Assembly: GCF_004795015.1 (NCBI RefSeq) | Contig: NZ_SSBI01000037.1 | Span: forward strand, 1-64,000 | Direction of reading: 5' to 3' | DNA: 64,000 nt | DNA from: Streptomyces sp. A1277 | Lineage (GTDB): Bacteria; Actinomycetota; Actinomycetes; Streptomycetales; Streptomycetaceae | Shown here: positions 1-8,604 of the stretch, one piece after another | How the letters are laid out: each line of letters begins with the position of its first letter | Numbering within the stretch: position 1 is the stretch's first letter | Made by a program: the position numbers and the translations under genes | The notes under the pieces: model-generated | Told to the model about the DNA's origin: nothing | Database searches by the model: none | The model's input: the letters and a program-made list of their open reading frames with translations, nothing else

Positions 1-93
1 GCCGAGCGCGAGCCCGGCGCCGCCCCAGCCGAGCAGCGCCCGCCGCGACGGGGCGCCGCCGGTGGCGGGTGGCTGCTGCGTCTCCTCGGACAT
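1..93 (-). CDS. efeB: EfeB-type Dyp peroxidase, N-terminal end only
   Basis: Only the first 31 codons are in the window; the gene runs off the left edge. The ATG at 93 follows a GGAGG ribosome site. The visible peptide has a polar N-region, a twin-arginine motif (SRRALLG, about residues 16-22) and the start of an Ala/Gly/Leu hydrophobic stretch, which is a Tat export signal. The gene begins about 24 bp after efeO on the same strand, the usual efeO-efeB order, so the best reading is the Tat-exported heme peroxidase EfeB of the EfeUOB iron uptake system. The catalytic domain is not visible, so the name rests on context and the Tat signal. Confidence 0.75.
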   Translation of the reverse strand, partial: MSEETQQPPATGGAPSRRALLGWGGAGLALG

Positions 94-116
94 GCCCGAA
101 GCCTCCTTTCGGCCGG

Positions 117-1253
117 TTACTTCGTCACCGCGGCGGCGAGCTTGGACAGCGGCTCGGCCAGCGCGTTGACCGCGTCCGACAGCTCCTTGCGGTCCGCCTT
201 GCCGACCTTGTCGTAGGAGGTGAACTCGTAGGAGGAGGTGTCCTTGCGGTACTTGTCGAGCAGCTTGTTCAGGGCCGCGAACCGCTTGTCCAGGGTGGCG
301 GTGAGCGCCGCGTCGTTCTTGGAGGCGATCGGCTTCAGCAACTGGTAGGACTGCTCGGCGCCCTCGACGTTGGCCTTGAAGTCGACCAGGTCGGTGTGGC
401 TGTAGCGCTCCTCCTCGCCCGTGACCTTGCCGGTCGCGACCTCGTCCAGGAGCTCCTTGGCGCCGTTGGCCATCGAGGTCGGGGTGATCTCCGCCAGGCC
501 GACCCGCTTCTGCCAGTCGACCAGGTCCTTGTAGAGGGCCGGGGCGAGAGCCTTCTCCTCGTCACCCAGCTTCTCGTCCTGCCACAGCGCCTTCTCCAGG
601 CGGTGCCAGCCGGTCCACTTCTGGCCGTCCTCCAGGCCGTCCGCGCGCACGTCGACCTTCGGGTCGATGTCGCCGAAGGACTCGGCGACCGGCTCGGTGC
701 GCTCCCAGCCGATGCGGGAGTCGGCGTACGCCTTCTTCGCGGCCTCGATGTCACCGGCGGCGACGGCGTCCGTGAACACCTTGGCCTTCGGCAGCGTCTC
801 GTCGGCCTGCGCCTGGACGTAGGTGCGGTACGCGGCGACGGCCTTGTCCATCTCGGGGCTGCGCTTGACCGCCTTGCCGCCGCTGACCTCGATCTTCTGG
901 CGGATGCCGTGGCCCTTCATGCCGGGCTTGCAGGCGATCTCGTACGAACCGGCCTTGATCTCGGCCGTGATGGTGGCCTTGGTGCCGGGACCGATGTTCT
1001 CGCGCTCGGCGACGATGCGGTCGTCCGGGAACAGGACGTAGACCTCGGTGACCTTGGAGCCCTTGTTCTGCACGGCCAGCTCGATGTGCCCGGCCGGCAG
1101 CTCCTTCTTGGAGACCTCGCAGGAGTCGTCCTTGGCGACGACCTGGACGGCCCCCTCGCCCTTGCCGTCGCTCTTCTCGGCGCAGCCCGTGACGGCGGTC
1201 AGAGCGGCCACGGTCGCGGCAGCGGTGACGACGGAGAGACGAACGGCGCGCAT
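117..1253 (-). CDS. efeO: Iron uptake system lipoprotein EfeO
   Basis: EfeO is the extracytoplasmic component of the EfeUOB ferrous-iron uptake system. The 378-residue protein starts with a lipoprotein signal ending in TAVTGC (Cys24). A cupredoxin-like domain follows (about 35-122, with the conserved GSYEIACKPGMKGHG stretch), then an all-helical M75-type domain (about 130-375) carrying the HxxE metal motif as HRLE at 217-220. Length and domain order match full EfeO. Two iron-box-like sequences lie about 50-90 bp upstream (1303-1341), so transcription is probably repressed by an IdeR/DmdR-type regulator when iron is plentiful. efeB follows as a likely operon partner; efeU is not in view. Confidence 0.95.
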   Translation of the reverse strand: MRAVRLSVVTAAATVAALTAVTGCAEKSDGKGEGAVQVVAKDDSCEVSKKELPAGHIELAVQNKGSKVTEVYVLFPDDRIVAERENIGPGTKATITAEIKAGSYEIACKPGMKGHGIRQKIEVSGGKAVKRSPEMDKAVAAYRTYVQAQADETLPKAKVFTDAVAAGDIEAAKKAYADSRIGWERTEPVAESFGDIDPKVDVRADGLEDGQKWTGWHRLEKALWQDEKLGDEEKALAPALYKDLVDWQKRVGLAEITPTSMANGAKELLDEVATGKVTGEEERYSHTDLVDFKANVEGAEQSYQLLKPIASKNDAALTATLDKRFAALNKLLDKYRKDTSSYEFTSYDKVGKADRKELSDAVNALAEPLSKLAAAVTK

Positions 1254-1302
1254 ACGGGCTCCACATGAGGATGAAGGAGAAGACGGGAAGGGTCGGACAA
1301 AG

Positions 1303-1341
1303 GTAGGTGAGGCGGACCTAACTTAACGGAGGCTTACCTGC
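1303..1341. promoter_or_regulatory. Two adjacent IdeR/DmdR-like iron boxes upstream of efeO
   Basis: Positions 1303-1321 match the actinobacterial iron box (TTAGGTTAGGCTAACCTAA) at 15 of 19 positions, with GTAGGT on one side and ACCTAA on the other. A second, weaker match (about 12 of 19) follows at 1323-1341. They lie 50-88 bp upstream of the efeO start codon, a sensible place for an Fe(II)-dependent DtxR-family repressor. Confidence 0.75.
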
Positions 1342-1443
1342 CCGATGCCCGCCCGTGCAGTGATTCAGCTCTCACTGCGCGGGTCCGGAAACGGTGCGAT
1401 CACAGCCGACCCATGGACGAACCCCACACAGGTAATGCACAGG

Positions 1444-2283
1444 TCAAGCGGTGCGGTCCGGTACGACGAGCGGCACCCCGGTCCGCGGGTGCGGGAACAC
1501 CTCGACGGGCTGCCGGTAGACCCTGCCGAGCAGTTCACCGGAGAACACCTCGGCCGGCGGGCCCGCCACCGCGATCCGCCCCTCGTGCAGCACGGCCGCC
1601 CGGTCCGCGTACGCGGCGGCGAGCCCCAAGTCGTGCAGGACGACGACGACCGCGTCCCCGGCGGCGGCCCGCTCCCGGCAGATCCGCAGCACCAGCTCCT
1701 GGTGGCGCAGGTCCAGCGCGGCGGTCGGCTCGTCCAGCAGCAGCAGCGGGGCCCGCTGCGCCAGCACCCGGGCCAGGGCGACCCGGGCCCGCTCGCCGCC
1801 GGACAGCGCGGAGAAGGGGCGCCCGGCGAACTGTGTGACCTCGGTGGCCGCCATCGCCGCGGCGACCGCCGGATCGTCCTCGTCGGCCCGGTCCGTACCC
1901 GCCCAGGGCGCGCGCCCCATCCGTACGACGTCCTCCACCGAGAACGGGAAGGCGAGGGCCGCGGACTGCGGCAGCACGGCCCGGCGCAGGGCCAGTTCGG
2001 GGGCGGACCAGTCGGTGACCGGCCGGCCGTCGATGCGTACGGAGCCGCTCTCGGCCGGCAGGTCGGCGGCGAGGGCGGCCAGCAGGGTGGACTTCCCGGC
2101 CCCGTTCGGGCCGACGAGCGCCACGACTTCGCCCGCGTGCGCGGTCAGGTCGATGGAGTCCAGCACCTGCCGCCCGCCGAGCCGCACCCGCAGCCCGCGC
2201 ACCTCGGCGACCGGGCCGCCGGAGGGTACGCGTACGGGCAGCTGCCGGCTGTGCGTGGCGAAGAGGTTCCGCAGCGACCTCAT
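1444..2283 (-). CDS. hmuV: Heme ABC transporter ATP-binding protein HmuV
   Basis: This is the cytoplasmic ATPase of the heme importer. The 279-residue protein has Walker A GPNGAGKST at 58-66, signature LSGGE near 160 and Walker B LLLLDEPT at about 180-187. The stretch after the Q-loop (VLPQ, FSVEDVVRMGR) is typical of FecE/HmuV-class iron-chelate ATPases. The start ATG at 2283 overlaps the stop codon of hmuU in an ATGA junction, so the two are translationally coupled. It is the last gene of hmuT-hmuU-hmuV, all on the minus strand and probably controlled by the iron box near 4561. Confidence 0.93.
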   Translation of the reverse strand: MRSLRNLFATHSRQLPVRVPSGGPVAEVRGLRVRLGGRQVLDSIDLTAHAGEVVALVGPNGAGKSTLLAALAADLPAESGSVRIDGRPVTDWSAPELALRRAVLPQSAALAFPFSVEDVVRMGRAPWAGTDRADEDDPAVAAAMAATEVTQFAGRPFSALSGGERARVALARVLAQRAPLLLLDEPTAALDLRHQELVLRICRERAAAGDAVVVVLHDLGLAAAYADRAAVLHEGRIAVAGPPAEVFSGELLGRVYRQPVEVFPHPRTGVPLVVPDRTA

Positions 2284-3380
2284 GCCCAACCACCTTGCTT
2301 GCGACGGGTCCTGCGCAGCAGCCAGAAGAAGAACGGGCTGCCGAAGAGCGCGGTCAGCACGCCGAGCGGCAGCTCCGCCGGGTCGGCGACGGTACGGGCC
2401 GCGAGGTCGCCCGCGACCAGCACGAGGGCTCCGCCGAGCGCGCTGCCGGGGACGAGGAAGCGGTGCCCGGGACCGTTCGCCATGCGCAGCAGGTGCGGCA
2501 CCAGCAGCCCGACGAACGAGATGATCCCGGCGACCGCGACCGCCGCCGCCGTCAGCAGCGCCACGACGAGCACCAGCACGAGACGCAGCCGCTCCACATC
2601 GACGCCGAGGTGCCGGGCGGGCCGCTCGCCGAGCGCGAGCAGGTCCAGCTTGCGTGCGTAGAACGGGGCGATCAGCAGCCCCAGCGCCGCGCACGGCAGG
2701 ACGGCCAGCACCTTGGGCCAGGTGGCCTGGGCCAGCGAGCCGAGCTGCCAGAAGGTGATCTGGGTGATCTGCGCGTTGTCGGCGAAGAAGACGAACAGGC
2801 CGATCAGCGCGCCCGCGAAGGCGTTGACGGCGATGCCGGTGAGGATCAGCGTCACCACCTCGGTCCGGCCGCCCGACCGCGACAGCGTGTACACCAGGAG
2901 CACGGTCAGCAGACCGGCGGCGAACGCGCAGACGGTGATGGTCCAGTTGCCGAAGAAGCTCAGCCCGAGCGCGATCGAGGCGACCGCGCCGACCGCCGCA
3001 CCGGCGGAGATCCCGATGACGCCGGGTTCGGCGAGCGGATTGCCGAACACGCCCTGCATCAGGGCGCCCGCGCAGCCGAGCGAGGCGCCGACCAGCAGCG
3101 CGAGGACGACCCTCGGCAGCCGTACGTTCCACAGGACGCTCTCGCCGACCCGGTCCAGGGCGTGCCCGCCGAGCCCCATCCGGTGCTGGACGGAGGCGAG
3201 GACGTCACCGAGCGGGATGCTGTACGCGCCGAGCCCGGCGGACAGCAGGCAGCCCAGGACCAGCGCGGCGAGCAGTCCGGCGGTGAGGGTGACGGCGGTG
3301 GAGCGCCGGGCGCGGGGCGGGGCGGGGGCGGGCTCGGCCCCGGCCGTCTTGGCGGCGGGCGCTTCGCAGGAGGTGGTCAC
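2280..3380 (-). CDS. hmuU: Heme ABC transporter permease HmuU (FecCD family)
   Basis: The 366-residue polytopic membrane protein forms the translocation channel of the heme importer. After a Pro/Ala-rich cytoplasmic start (1-30) about nine or ten hydrophobic segments follow. Family signatures are visible: RLPRVVLALLVGASLGCAGA (about 110-130) and EPGVIGISAGAAVGA (about 138-152). The GTG start at 3380 overlaps the hmuT stop as GTGA, and its own stop overlaps hmuV as ATGA, so binding protein, permease and ATPase are tightly coupled. Confidence 0.93.
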   Translation of the reverse strand: MTTSCEAPAAKTAGAEPAPAPPRARRSTAVTLTAGLLAALVLGCLLSAGLGAYSIPLGDVLASVQHRMGLGGHALDRVGESVLWNVRLPRVVLALLVGASLGCAGALMQGVFGNPLAEPGVIGISAGAAVGAVASIALGLSFFGNWTITVCAFAAGLLTVLLVYTLSRSGGRTEVVTLILTGIAVNAFAGALIGLFVFFADNAQITQITFWQLGSLAQATWPKVLAVLPCAALGLLIAPFYARKLDLLALGERPARHLGVDVERLRLVLVLVVALLTAAAVAVAGIISFVGLLVPHLLRMANGPGHRFLVPGSALGGALVLVAGDLAARTVADPAELPLGVLTALFGSPFFFWLLRRTRRKQGGWA

Positions 3381-4456
3381 TTGCCCGGCCCGCTCTCCGG
3401 GTAGAGCTGGGCGACCAGTTCACTCAGTACGCGGTCGGTGCGCGGGCCGTAGTTCAGCAGCACCCCGTCGTCGACGGAGACGATCCGCCGGTCCATCCCG
3501 GCCGGGGTCTCGGCGACGCCCGGGATCTTCACCAGGCCGTCGATGCCGCCGACCGAGTCGAGGCCCTTCGTCATGACGAGGATCGCGTCGGGGGCGGCCT
3601 TGGCCAGGGCCTCGCTGGTGATGGCGGTGAAGTCCTTCTTCAGCCCGGACGCCTTGCCGGCGTCCACCGCGCCCGCCGCCTCCAGCAGCGAACTCGCCCC
3701 GGAATCCCGGCCGCCCAGCAGATAGACGGACGCGGAGCCGCGCAGGTAGAGGAAGGCGACGCGCGGCTTGTCGGCCCCTGCGGCCGGTGCGGGCACGGTC
3801 TTGCGCACGGCGTCGATACGGTCCTGGGTGCGCTTCTTCAGCGTCTGCCCGGACCGCGGTACGCCGAGCGCAGCGGCCACGGTGTCGATCCGGCGGCCCA
3901 CGTCGGCGAGTTCCTTGGCGGGTTCGACGACCACCAGCGGAATCCCGGCGTCGCGGATCTGGCCGATCGCCTCGGCCGGGCCGGTCGTGGTGTCCGCGAG
4001 GACCACGGTCGGCTTCAGCGACAGGACGCTCTCGGCCGACACGTCGTGGGCCCGGGTCACCACCGGGAGCTTCTCGGCCTGTTCGAAGGTGGCGGTGATG
4101 TCGCGGGCCACGACCTGCTTGCCGAGACCCAGCGTGAACACGATCTCGCTCAGGCTGCCGGTCAGCGGCACGATCCGGTCCGCCGATGTGATGGTGGTCC
4201 GCTTGCCGTCCGCCGACTCCACGGTCACCGGCAGCTTCGGGGCGGGGGCGCCGGTCAGCGGTTCTATCCGGTCGGCGTCCGCCGCCGACGAGGCCCCGGC
4301 GCCCGCGGACTTCGCCGAGGGCGCCCCCGTACCGCCGCAGCCGGACAGGAGCAGGGCCGAGGCCAGGGAGAGGGCGGTGGCCAGGACGCCGGTGCGCCCG
4401 CGCCCGGCCCGCCGGGCGCTGCGGCCCGGCGGGGCGAAGTCCTGCGAGAAGCGCAC
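3377..4456 (-). CDS. hmuT: Hemin-binding lipoprotein HmuT
   Basis: This is the substrate-binding protein of the heme ABC importer. The chosen GTG at 4456 gives 359 residues with a basic N-region, a hydrophobic segment and the lipobox LLLSGC near residue 40. The mature part is a periplasmic-binding (BtuF/FepB-like) fold: DRIVPLTGSLSEIVFTLGLG near its start, VLSLKPTVVLADTTTGPAEA in the middle, and a long inter-lobe helix with DAVRKT. The reading frame stays open far upstream, but that part is antisense to the htaA genes and is not coding. An iron box lies upstream at 4561-4579, shared with the divergent htaA gene. Confidence 0.9.
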   Translation of the reverse strand: MRFSQDFAPPGRSARRAGRGRTGVLATALSLASALLLSGCGGTGAPSAKSAGAGASSAADADRIEPLTGAPAPKLPVTVESADGKRTTITSADRIVPLTGSLSEIVFTLGLGKQVVARDITATFEQAEKLPVVTRAHDVSAESVLSLKPTVVLADTTTGPAEAIGQIRDAGIPLVVVEPAKELADVGRRIDTVAAALGVPRSGQTLKKRTQDRIDAVRKTVPAPAAGADKPRVAFLYLRGSASVYLLGGRDSGASSLLEAAGAVDAGKASGLKKDFTAITSEALAKAAPDAILVMTKGLDSVGGIDGLVKIPGVAETPAGMDRRIVSVDDGVLLNYGPRTDRVLSELVAQLYPESGPGK

Positions 4457-4560
4457 GGGGCACCGTCCTGTTCGTTGTGCGGCTCGTACTACGGCGAGCA
4501 GTTGGTGATGTTCTGCGTGGAATGTGACGGAAGAGGGTACCGACACAGGATCCACATACC

Positions 4561-4579
4561 TTAGGTTAGCCTTACCTGT
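4561..4579. promoter_or_regulatory. Iron box between hmuT and htaA
   Basis: The sequence TTAGGTTAGCCTTACCTGT matches the IdeR/DmdR consensus at 15 of 19 positions, including the unbroken TTAGGTTAG half. It sits 25 bp before the htaA start codon and about 105 bp before hmuT, so one repressor site could serve both divergent transcripts. Confidence 0.85.
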
Positions 4580-4603
4580 GTTGCTAGACCTCGGAGGGGC
4601 CCC

Positions 4604-6013
4604 ATGCCATCGTTCAGACCTGCCCTCGCCGTCGCGCTTCTCGCGGTCCTGCTGGGCGCTCTGCTCCCGGCGACCGCCGCGCAAGCGGCGAGCCGCACGG
4701 TGCAGGGCGGACGGCTGGACTGGGGCATCAAGTCCTCGTTCCAGAGCTACGTCACGGGCCCGATTGCCCAGGGGAGTTGGGCGCTGGCCGGCGGCGCCGC
4801 CACGGTCGGCGGCAGTCAGTTCCGCTTCCACTCCGCGACCGGCTCCTACGACCCGGCGAGCGGCGCGTTCCGGGCCGGCTTCTCGGGCGGAGTCCGTTTC
4901 CTCGGCCACAAGAAGTCCGACGGCTCCTACGAGCTCGACCTCACCATCAGCCGCCCCACCGTCCGCATCCAGGGCGGCAGCGGCACCCTGTACGCGGACA
5001 TGGTCAGCAAGGAGCGGGGAAGCGGACGCGTCACCACCGCCGCCCAGGTCCCGCTGGCCACGCTCGGCCTGTCCGGGATCGACATGCGGGGCGGTTCCAC
5101 CCCCATCGCCCTCACCAACATCCCCGCCACGCTGACCGCGCAGGGTGCCAAGTCGTTCGCCGGCTACTACACGGCCGGTACGCCGCTGGACCCGGTCGGC
5201 CTCTCCGTGGACACCACGGGCCCGGCCGCGAGGCCCAGCCCGTCGAAGTCCTCGGCCACGCCCGAGAAGAGCACCGCGCCGAAGAAGAAGTCCGCGGCCG
5301 GCCCGTTCGAGGACGGGGCCGTCGACTGGGGCGTGCGCCGCACCTTCCGCGAGTACGTCACCGGCTCGATCGGCCAGGGCAAATGGACGCTGGCCGACGG
5401 CGCCGAGGACGGCGGCGCGCTCTTCCGCTTCCCGAAGGGGCGGGGCACGTACGACCCGAAGGAGCAGACCCTGGCGGCCACCTTCGCCGGCAGTGTCCGC
5501 TTCACCGCCGCCGATGGCCTCGATCTGACGCTGTCCCGGTTCTCGGTGGCCCTGAAAGCCGGCAAGGGCACGCTCCGCGCCGACGTCCTGAGCGACGGCG
5601 CCACCACCAGGGCGGTGCCGCTCGTCACCTTCACCGCCGAGGAGTTCGCGCCGAAGAACGGCCTCGCGGTCCTCACCGAGGCGCCCGCCACGCTGACCGC
5701 CGGCGGCGCCAAGGCATTCGGCTCCCTCTACAAGGCGGGCACCGCGATGGACCCGGTCTCGCTCGCCGTGGCCACCGACGCGAAGGCGGAACTGCCGGCC
5801 CTGCCCGACCTGGGCAGCGACACCGCCGCCACGCCGCAGCCGTCGAAGAGCCCGGTGACGAGGACCGACGCGGTCCCCGCCGCGGCCGAGGCGGACGACG
5901 ACTCCCACACCGGGCTGTACCTGGCCCTCGGCGGCGCCGGAGTGCTCGCCGCGGCGGCCGCCGTGCTGCTGCTCGTGCGCCGCAACCGCGCGAAGCCGGA
6001 CGCCTCTTCCTGA
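4604..6013 (+). CDS. htaA: Secreted HtaA-domain heme-binding protein, membrane anchored
   Basis: A 469-residue surface protein. A Sec signal peptide (cleavage near ATAAQA-A, residue 28) is followed by two HtaA domains of about 150 residues that begin with GGRLDWGIKSSF (about 36) and GAVDWGVRRTF (about 242). A Lys/Pro/Ser linker separates them. The C-terminus has one hydrophobic segment (LYLALGGAGVLAAAAAVLLL) followed by RRNR, a stop-transfer anchor. HtaA domains bind hemin in Corynebacterium and pass it towards HmuT. The gene is divergent from hmuT across a shared iron box, which supports a role in capturing heme outside the membrane. GGAGGGG precedes the ATG. Confidence 0.9.
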   Translation: MPSFRPALAVALLAVLLGALLPATAAQAASRTVQGGRLDWGIKSSFQSYVTGPIAQGSWALAGGAATVGGSQFRFHSATGSYDPASGAFRAGFSGGVRFLGHKKSDGSYELDLTISRPTVRIQGGSGTLYADMVSKERGSGRVTTAAQVPLATLGLSGIDMRGGSTPIALTNIPATLTAQGAKSFAGYYTAGTPLDPVGLSVDTTGPAARPSPSKSSATPEKSTAPKKKSAAGPFEDGAVDWGVRRTFREYVTGSIGQGKWTLADGAEDGGALFRFPKGRGTYDPKEQTLAATFAGSVRFTAADGLDLTLSRFSVALKAGKGTLRADVLSDGATTRAVPLVTFTAEEFAPKNGLAVLTEAPATLTAGGAKAFGSLYKAGTAMDPVSLAVATDAKAELPALPDLGSDTAATPQPSKSPVTRTDAVPAAAEADDDSHTGLYLALGGAGVLAAAAAVLLLVRRNRAKPDASS

Positions 6014-6085
6014 CCCCCCGCACCACCCCCGTCCCCCCCCCATCACCCCCGTGATGTCGCACATCCCCTGAGGAGACCACCCACC

Positions 6086-7693
6086 ATGGCAGCCACCCGC
6101 CGCCCCATAACCCTCGCCGCAGCCGTCGCCACCGCCGCCGCACTCGGCGCCGCACTCGCCCTGCCGGCCCTCGCCGCCGAGCGTTCCGCGCCGAACGCCA
6201 CCGCCGCCGCGCCGACGATCGAGCTGAAGGACGGCACGCTGGACTGGGGCTTCAAGGAGTCCTTCCGCAAGTACATCGGCGCCGCCGGCAAGATCACGGT
6301 GAAGGACGGCGCCACCCAGGCCGAGGGCAACGGCGTCTTCACCTTCGTCAACGGCAAGGGCACGTACGACACCGCCACGTACGGCACCGACACCGCCTTC
6401 GACGGCGGGGTCAACTTCTTCGCGCACGGCGGTGTCCTGAACATCACGCTCTCGGACGTCAAGGTCTCCACGGCCGGCAAGGGCGGCGCGATCACCGCCG
6501 ACGTGGCCACCCCGCAGGGCACGCGGAACGACGTGGCCGTCGCCGACCTCGACCTCTCGGCGGTGAAGCCGGGCCAGGGCGCGGGCGGCGCGATGGTCTT
6601 CAAGGACATCCCCGCGACGCTGACCAAGGCCGGCTCCGATGCCTTCAACGGCCAGTACAAGGAAGGGGAGGCGCTCGACCCGGCCACGCTCACCGTGACG
6701 GCGGCCCCCGCCCCGACCGAGAAGCCGACCGATCCGGCCACCCCGACCGAGAAGCCCACGGGCCCGGCCGAGCCCACCGAGGAGCCGACCGACCCGGCCA
6801 CCCCGACCGAGAAGCCCACCACCGGGCCCACGCAGCCGACGACGAAGCCCAGCCCGACGGCCACGGCGACCGCCACCGACAAGCCGGCCGCCGAGTCCGG
6901 CCCGATCGTCGACGGCACCCTGGACTGGGGCGTCAAGGCGTCCTTCCGCTCCTACGTCACGGGCTCCATCGCCCAGGGCGAGGTCGAGACGGCGGGCGGC
7001 GCGACCGCGACCGCAGACGGCTACCGCTTCTCCGACGCCACCGGCAGCTTCGACGCCGCCGGGCAGACCCTGAAGGCCGAGTTCGACGGAAAGGTCCGCT
7101 TCCTCGGCCACAAGGAGGACGGCGCCTACACCCTCGACCTGTCGCTGACCAACCTGACGATCCAGGCGGACGGCACCAAGGGCAAGCTCGTCGCCGACGT
7201 CTCCTCCAAGGACCGGCAGACGAAGAAGGTGTCCCGCTACACCGCTCTGGCCATCGCCGATCTGAAGCTGCCCGCGGGCAAGCTCGCCGCCAAGGACGGT
7301 GTGGTGACCCTGTCCGGCGTCCCGGCCACCCTCACCGCGGACGGCGCCACCAAGGCGTTCGGCTCGATGTACGGCCCGGGCGAGCAGCTCGACGCGCTGA
7401 CCGTCGCGGTCTCCCTCGACAAGGACGCCACCCTCCCGACCGGCTCCACCACCGGCGGCTCGTCCACGACCGGCGGCTCGTCCACCGGCGGCAGCGTGGG
7501 CGGTTCGGGCAGCGTGGGCGGCTCCGGCAGCGTGGGCGGTTCGGGCAGCGGCGCCGGCACGGTCGGCGGCTCGGGCGCCCTGGCCTCCACCGGCTCCGAC
7601 ATCCCGGCCGGCTCGCTGTTCGCCGCCTCGGGCCTGGTCGTGGCCGCCGGCGCCGGCGCGGTCGTCATCGCCCGCCGCCGCCGTACCGCCTGA
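6086..7693 (+). CDS. Cell-wall-anchored HtaA-domain heme-binding protein with LAXTG signal
   Basis: A 535-residue second HtaA protein, 72 bp after the first and probably co-transcribed. It has a signal peptide (about 1-31), an HtaA domain starting at KDGTLDWGFKESF (about 48), a Pro/Thr/Glu repeat linker (about 210-265, copies of PTEKPTDPA), a second HtaA domain starting at DGTLDWGVKASF (about 275), and a Gly/Ser linker (about 452-497). The end is a sortase signal: LASTG at 499-503, a hydrophobic segment and RRRRT. LAXTG is the motif used by Streptomyces class E sortases, so the protein is probably linked to peptidoglycan while its neighbour stays in the membrane. GAGGAG precedes the ATG. Confidence 0.9.
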   Translation: MAATRRPITLAAAVATAAALGAALALPALAAERSAPNATAAAPTIELKDGTLDWGFKESFRKYIGAAGKITVKDGATQAEGNGVFTFVNGKGTYDTATYGTDTAFDGGVNFFAHGGVLNITLSDVKVSTAGKGGAITADVATPQGTRNDVAVADLDLSAVKPGQGAGGAMVFKDIPATLTKAGSDAFNGQYKEGEALDPATLTVTAAPAPTEKPTDPATPTEKPTGPAEPTEEPTDPATPTEKPTTGPTQPTTKPSPTATATATDKPAAESGPIVDGTLDWGVKASFRSYVTGSIAQGEVETAGGATATADGYRFSDATGSFDAAGQTLKAEFDGKVRFLGHKEDGAYTLDLSLTNLTIQADGTKGKLVADVSSKDRQTKKVSRYTALAIADLKLPAGKLAAKDGVVTLSGVPATLTADGATKAFGSMYGPGEQLDALTVAVSLDKDATLPTGSTTGGSSTTGGSSTGGSVGGSGSVGGSGSVGGSGSGAGTVGGSGALASTGSDIPAGSLFAASGLVVAAGAGAVVIARRRRTA

Positions 7694-7714
7694 CACCCCG
7701 GCGCCGGGCAACAC

Positions 7715-7762
7715 CACCGCCCGGGTACCGGGCCTCTCGTGGGGCCCGGTGCCCGGGCGGTG
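7715..7762 (+). terminator. Strong hairpin terminator after the htaA pair
   Basis: Positions 7715-7734 pair with 7743-7762 over 20 bp with one T:G wobble and an 8-nt loop. It begins 22 bp after the second HtaA gene and ends just before the phzF-like start, so it probably ends the htaA transcript. There is no U-tract, as is usual in Streptomyces. Confidence 0.7.
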
Positions 7763-7767
7763 CTTGA

Positions 7768-8478
7768 ATGCGGGGCGTGAACGACTACGACGTACCCGCC
7801 GGCACCGACGTCCTGCGCGTGTTCTGCGGCCCCGACGGCCGGCACGGCAACACCCTCGGCGTCGTACGCGAGGGGCACCGCCACCCGGACCGGCAGGCCC
7901 GCCAGGAACTCGCGGGCCGGCTCGGCTTCAGCGAGACCGTGTTCGTGGACGACCCCGAGCGCGGGCAGCTCGACATCTACACCCCGGGCCTCCGGCTGCC
8001 GTTCGCCGGACACCCCGTGGTCGGCGCGGCCTGGCTGCTCGACCTGGAGATCCTGGAGCTGGAGGTGGGCGACGTGTTCGCCCGCCAGGACGGCGAGTTC
8101 AGCTGGATCACCGCCCGCCCCGAGTGGGCGCCGCCGTGCACCCTTCAGCAGTACGCGTCGGCCGCCGAGGTCGACGCGCTCCCGGCCCCGCCGCCCGGCG
8201 AGGGCCGGCTCTACGCGTGGGCCTGGGAGGACGAGGCGGCGGGCCGGGTCAGGGCGCGGGCGTTCCCGCGCCGGGACGACAACATCGCGGAGGACGAAGC
8301 GACGGGAGGCGCGGCCCTGTTGCTGAGCGCGCTGCTCGGACGCGCGCTCAACATCACACAGGGCCGCGGCTCCCAGATCCTCACGGCACCCGCACCGGAC
8401 GGCACGGTGGAGATCGGCGGCAGGGTCGTACTGGCCCACCACGCCCTCCACGCGAGCGTCCGGCCTGGGCCATGGTGA
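7768..8478 (+). CDS. PhzF family isomerase-like protein
   Basis: A 236-residue protein of the PhzF/diaminopimelate-epimerase-like fold. Family marks are the glycine-rich GNTLGVV stretch (about 26-32), the LPFAGHPVVGAAWLL motif (about 76-90), and the second-lobe stretch QGRGSQILTAP near the C-terminus. At 236 residues it is shorter than the usual 260-300, so some loops may be reduced. No phenazine genes are nearby, so a housekeeping isomerase role is more likely than pigment synthesis; the substrate is unknown. The ATG at 7768 is used here; a GTG three codons later (7777) is possible. Confidence 0.8.
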   Translation: MRGVNDYDVPAGTDVLRVFCGPDGRHGNTLGVVREGHRHPDRQARQELAGRLGFSETVFVDDPERGQLDIYTPGLRLPFAGHPVVGAAWLLDLEILELEVGDVFARQDGEFSWITARPEWAPPCTLQQYASAAEVDALPAPPPGEGRLYAWAWEDEAAGRVRARAFPRRDDNIAEDEATGGAALLLSALLGRALNITQGRGSQILTAPAPDGTVEIGGRVVLAHHALHASVRPGPW

Positions 8479-8604
8479 TGCGCTCGCCGTCGAGGACGAG
8501 GGCGACGAGGAGCGCGACGAACACGGCCAGGCCGAAGGCGGCGGGGCCGTGGGGGATCGTGGCCGCCCGGCCGGGCACGCCGCTCGGACCCGGTCGCCCG
8601 CCCG

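Noticed and set aside
4457..7717. Very long minus-strand frame upstream of hmuT
   Set aside because: It is antisense to the two htaA genes, has a repetitive Gly/Arg/Leu composition and no ribosome site; high GC opens such frames.
7768..8478. Phenazine biosynthesis cluster
   Set aside because: Only a PhzF-like fold is present; no other phenazine genes are nearby.
8381..8580. Possible small membrane protein on the minus strand after zwf (FGLAVFVALLVALVLDG)
   Set aside because: It has a hydrophobic stretch but no ribosome site and overlaps the end of the PhzF-like gene by about 100 bp; too weak to list.
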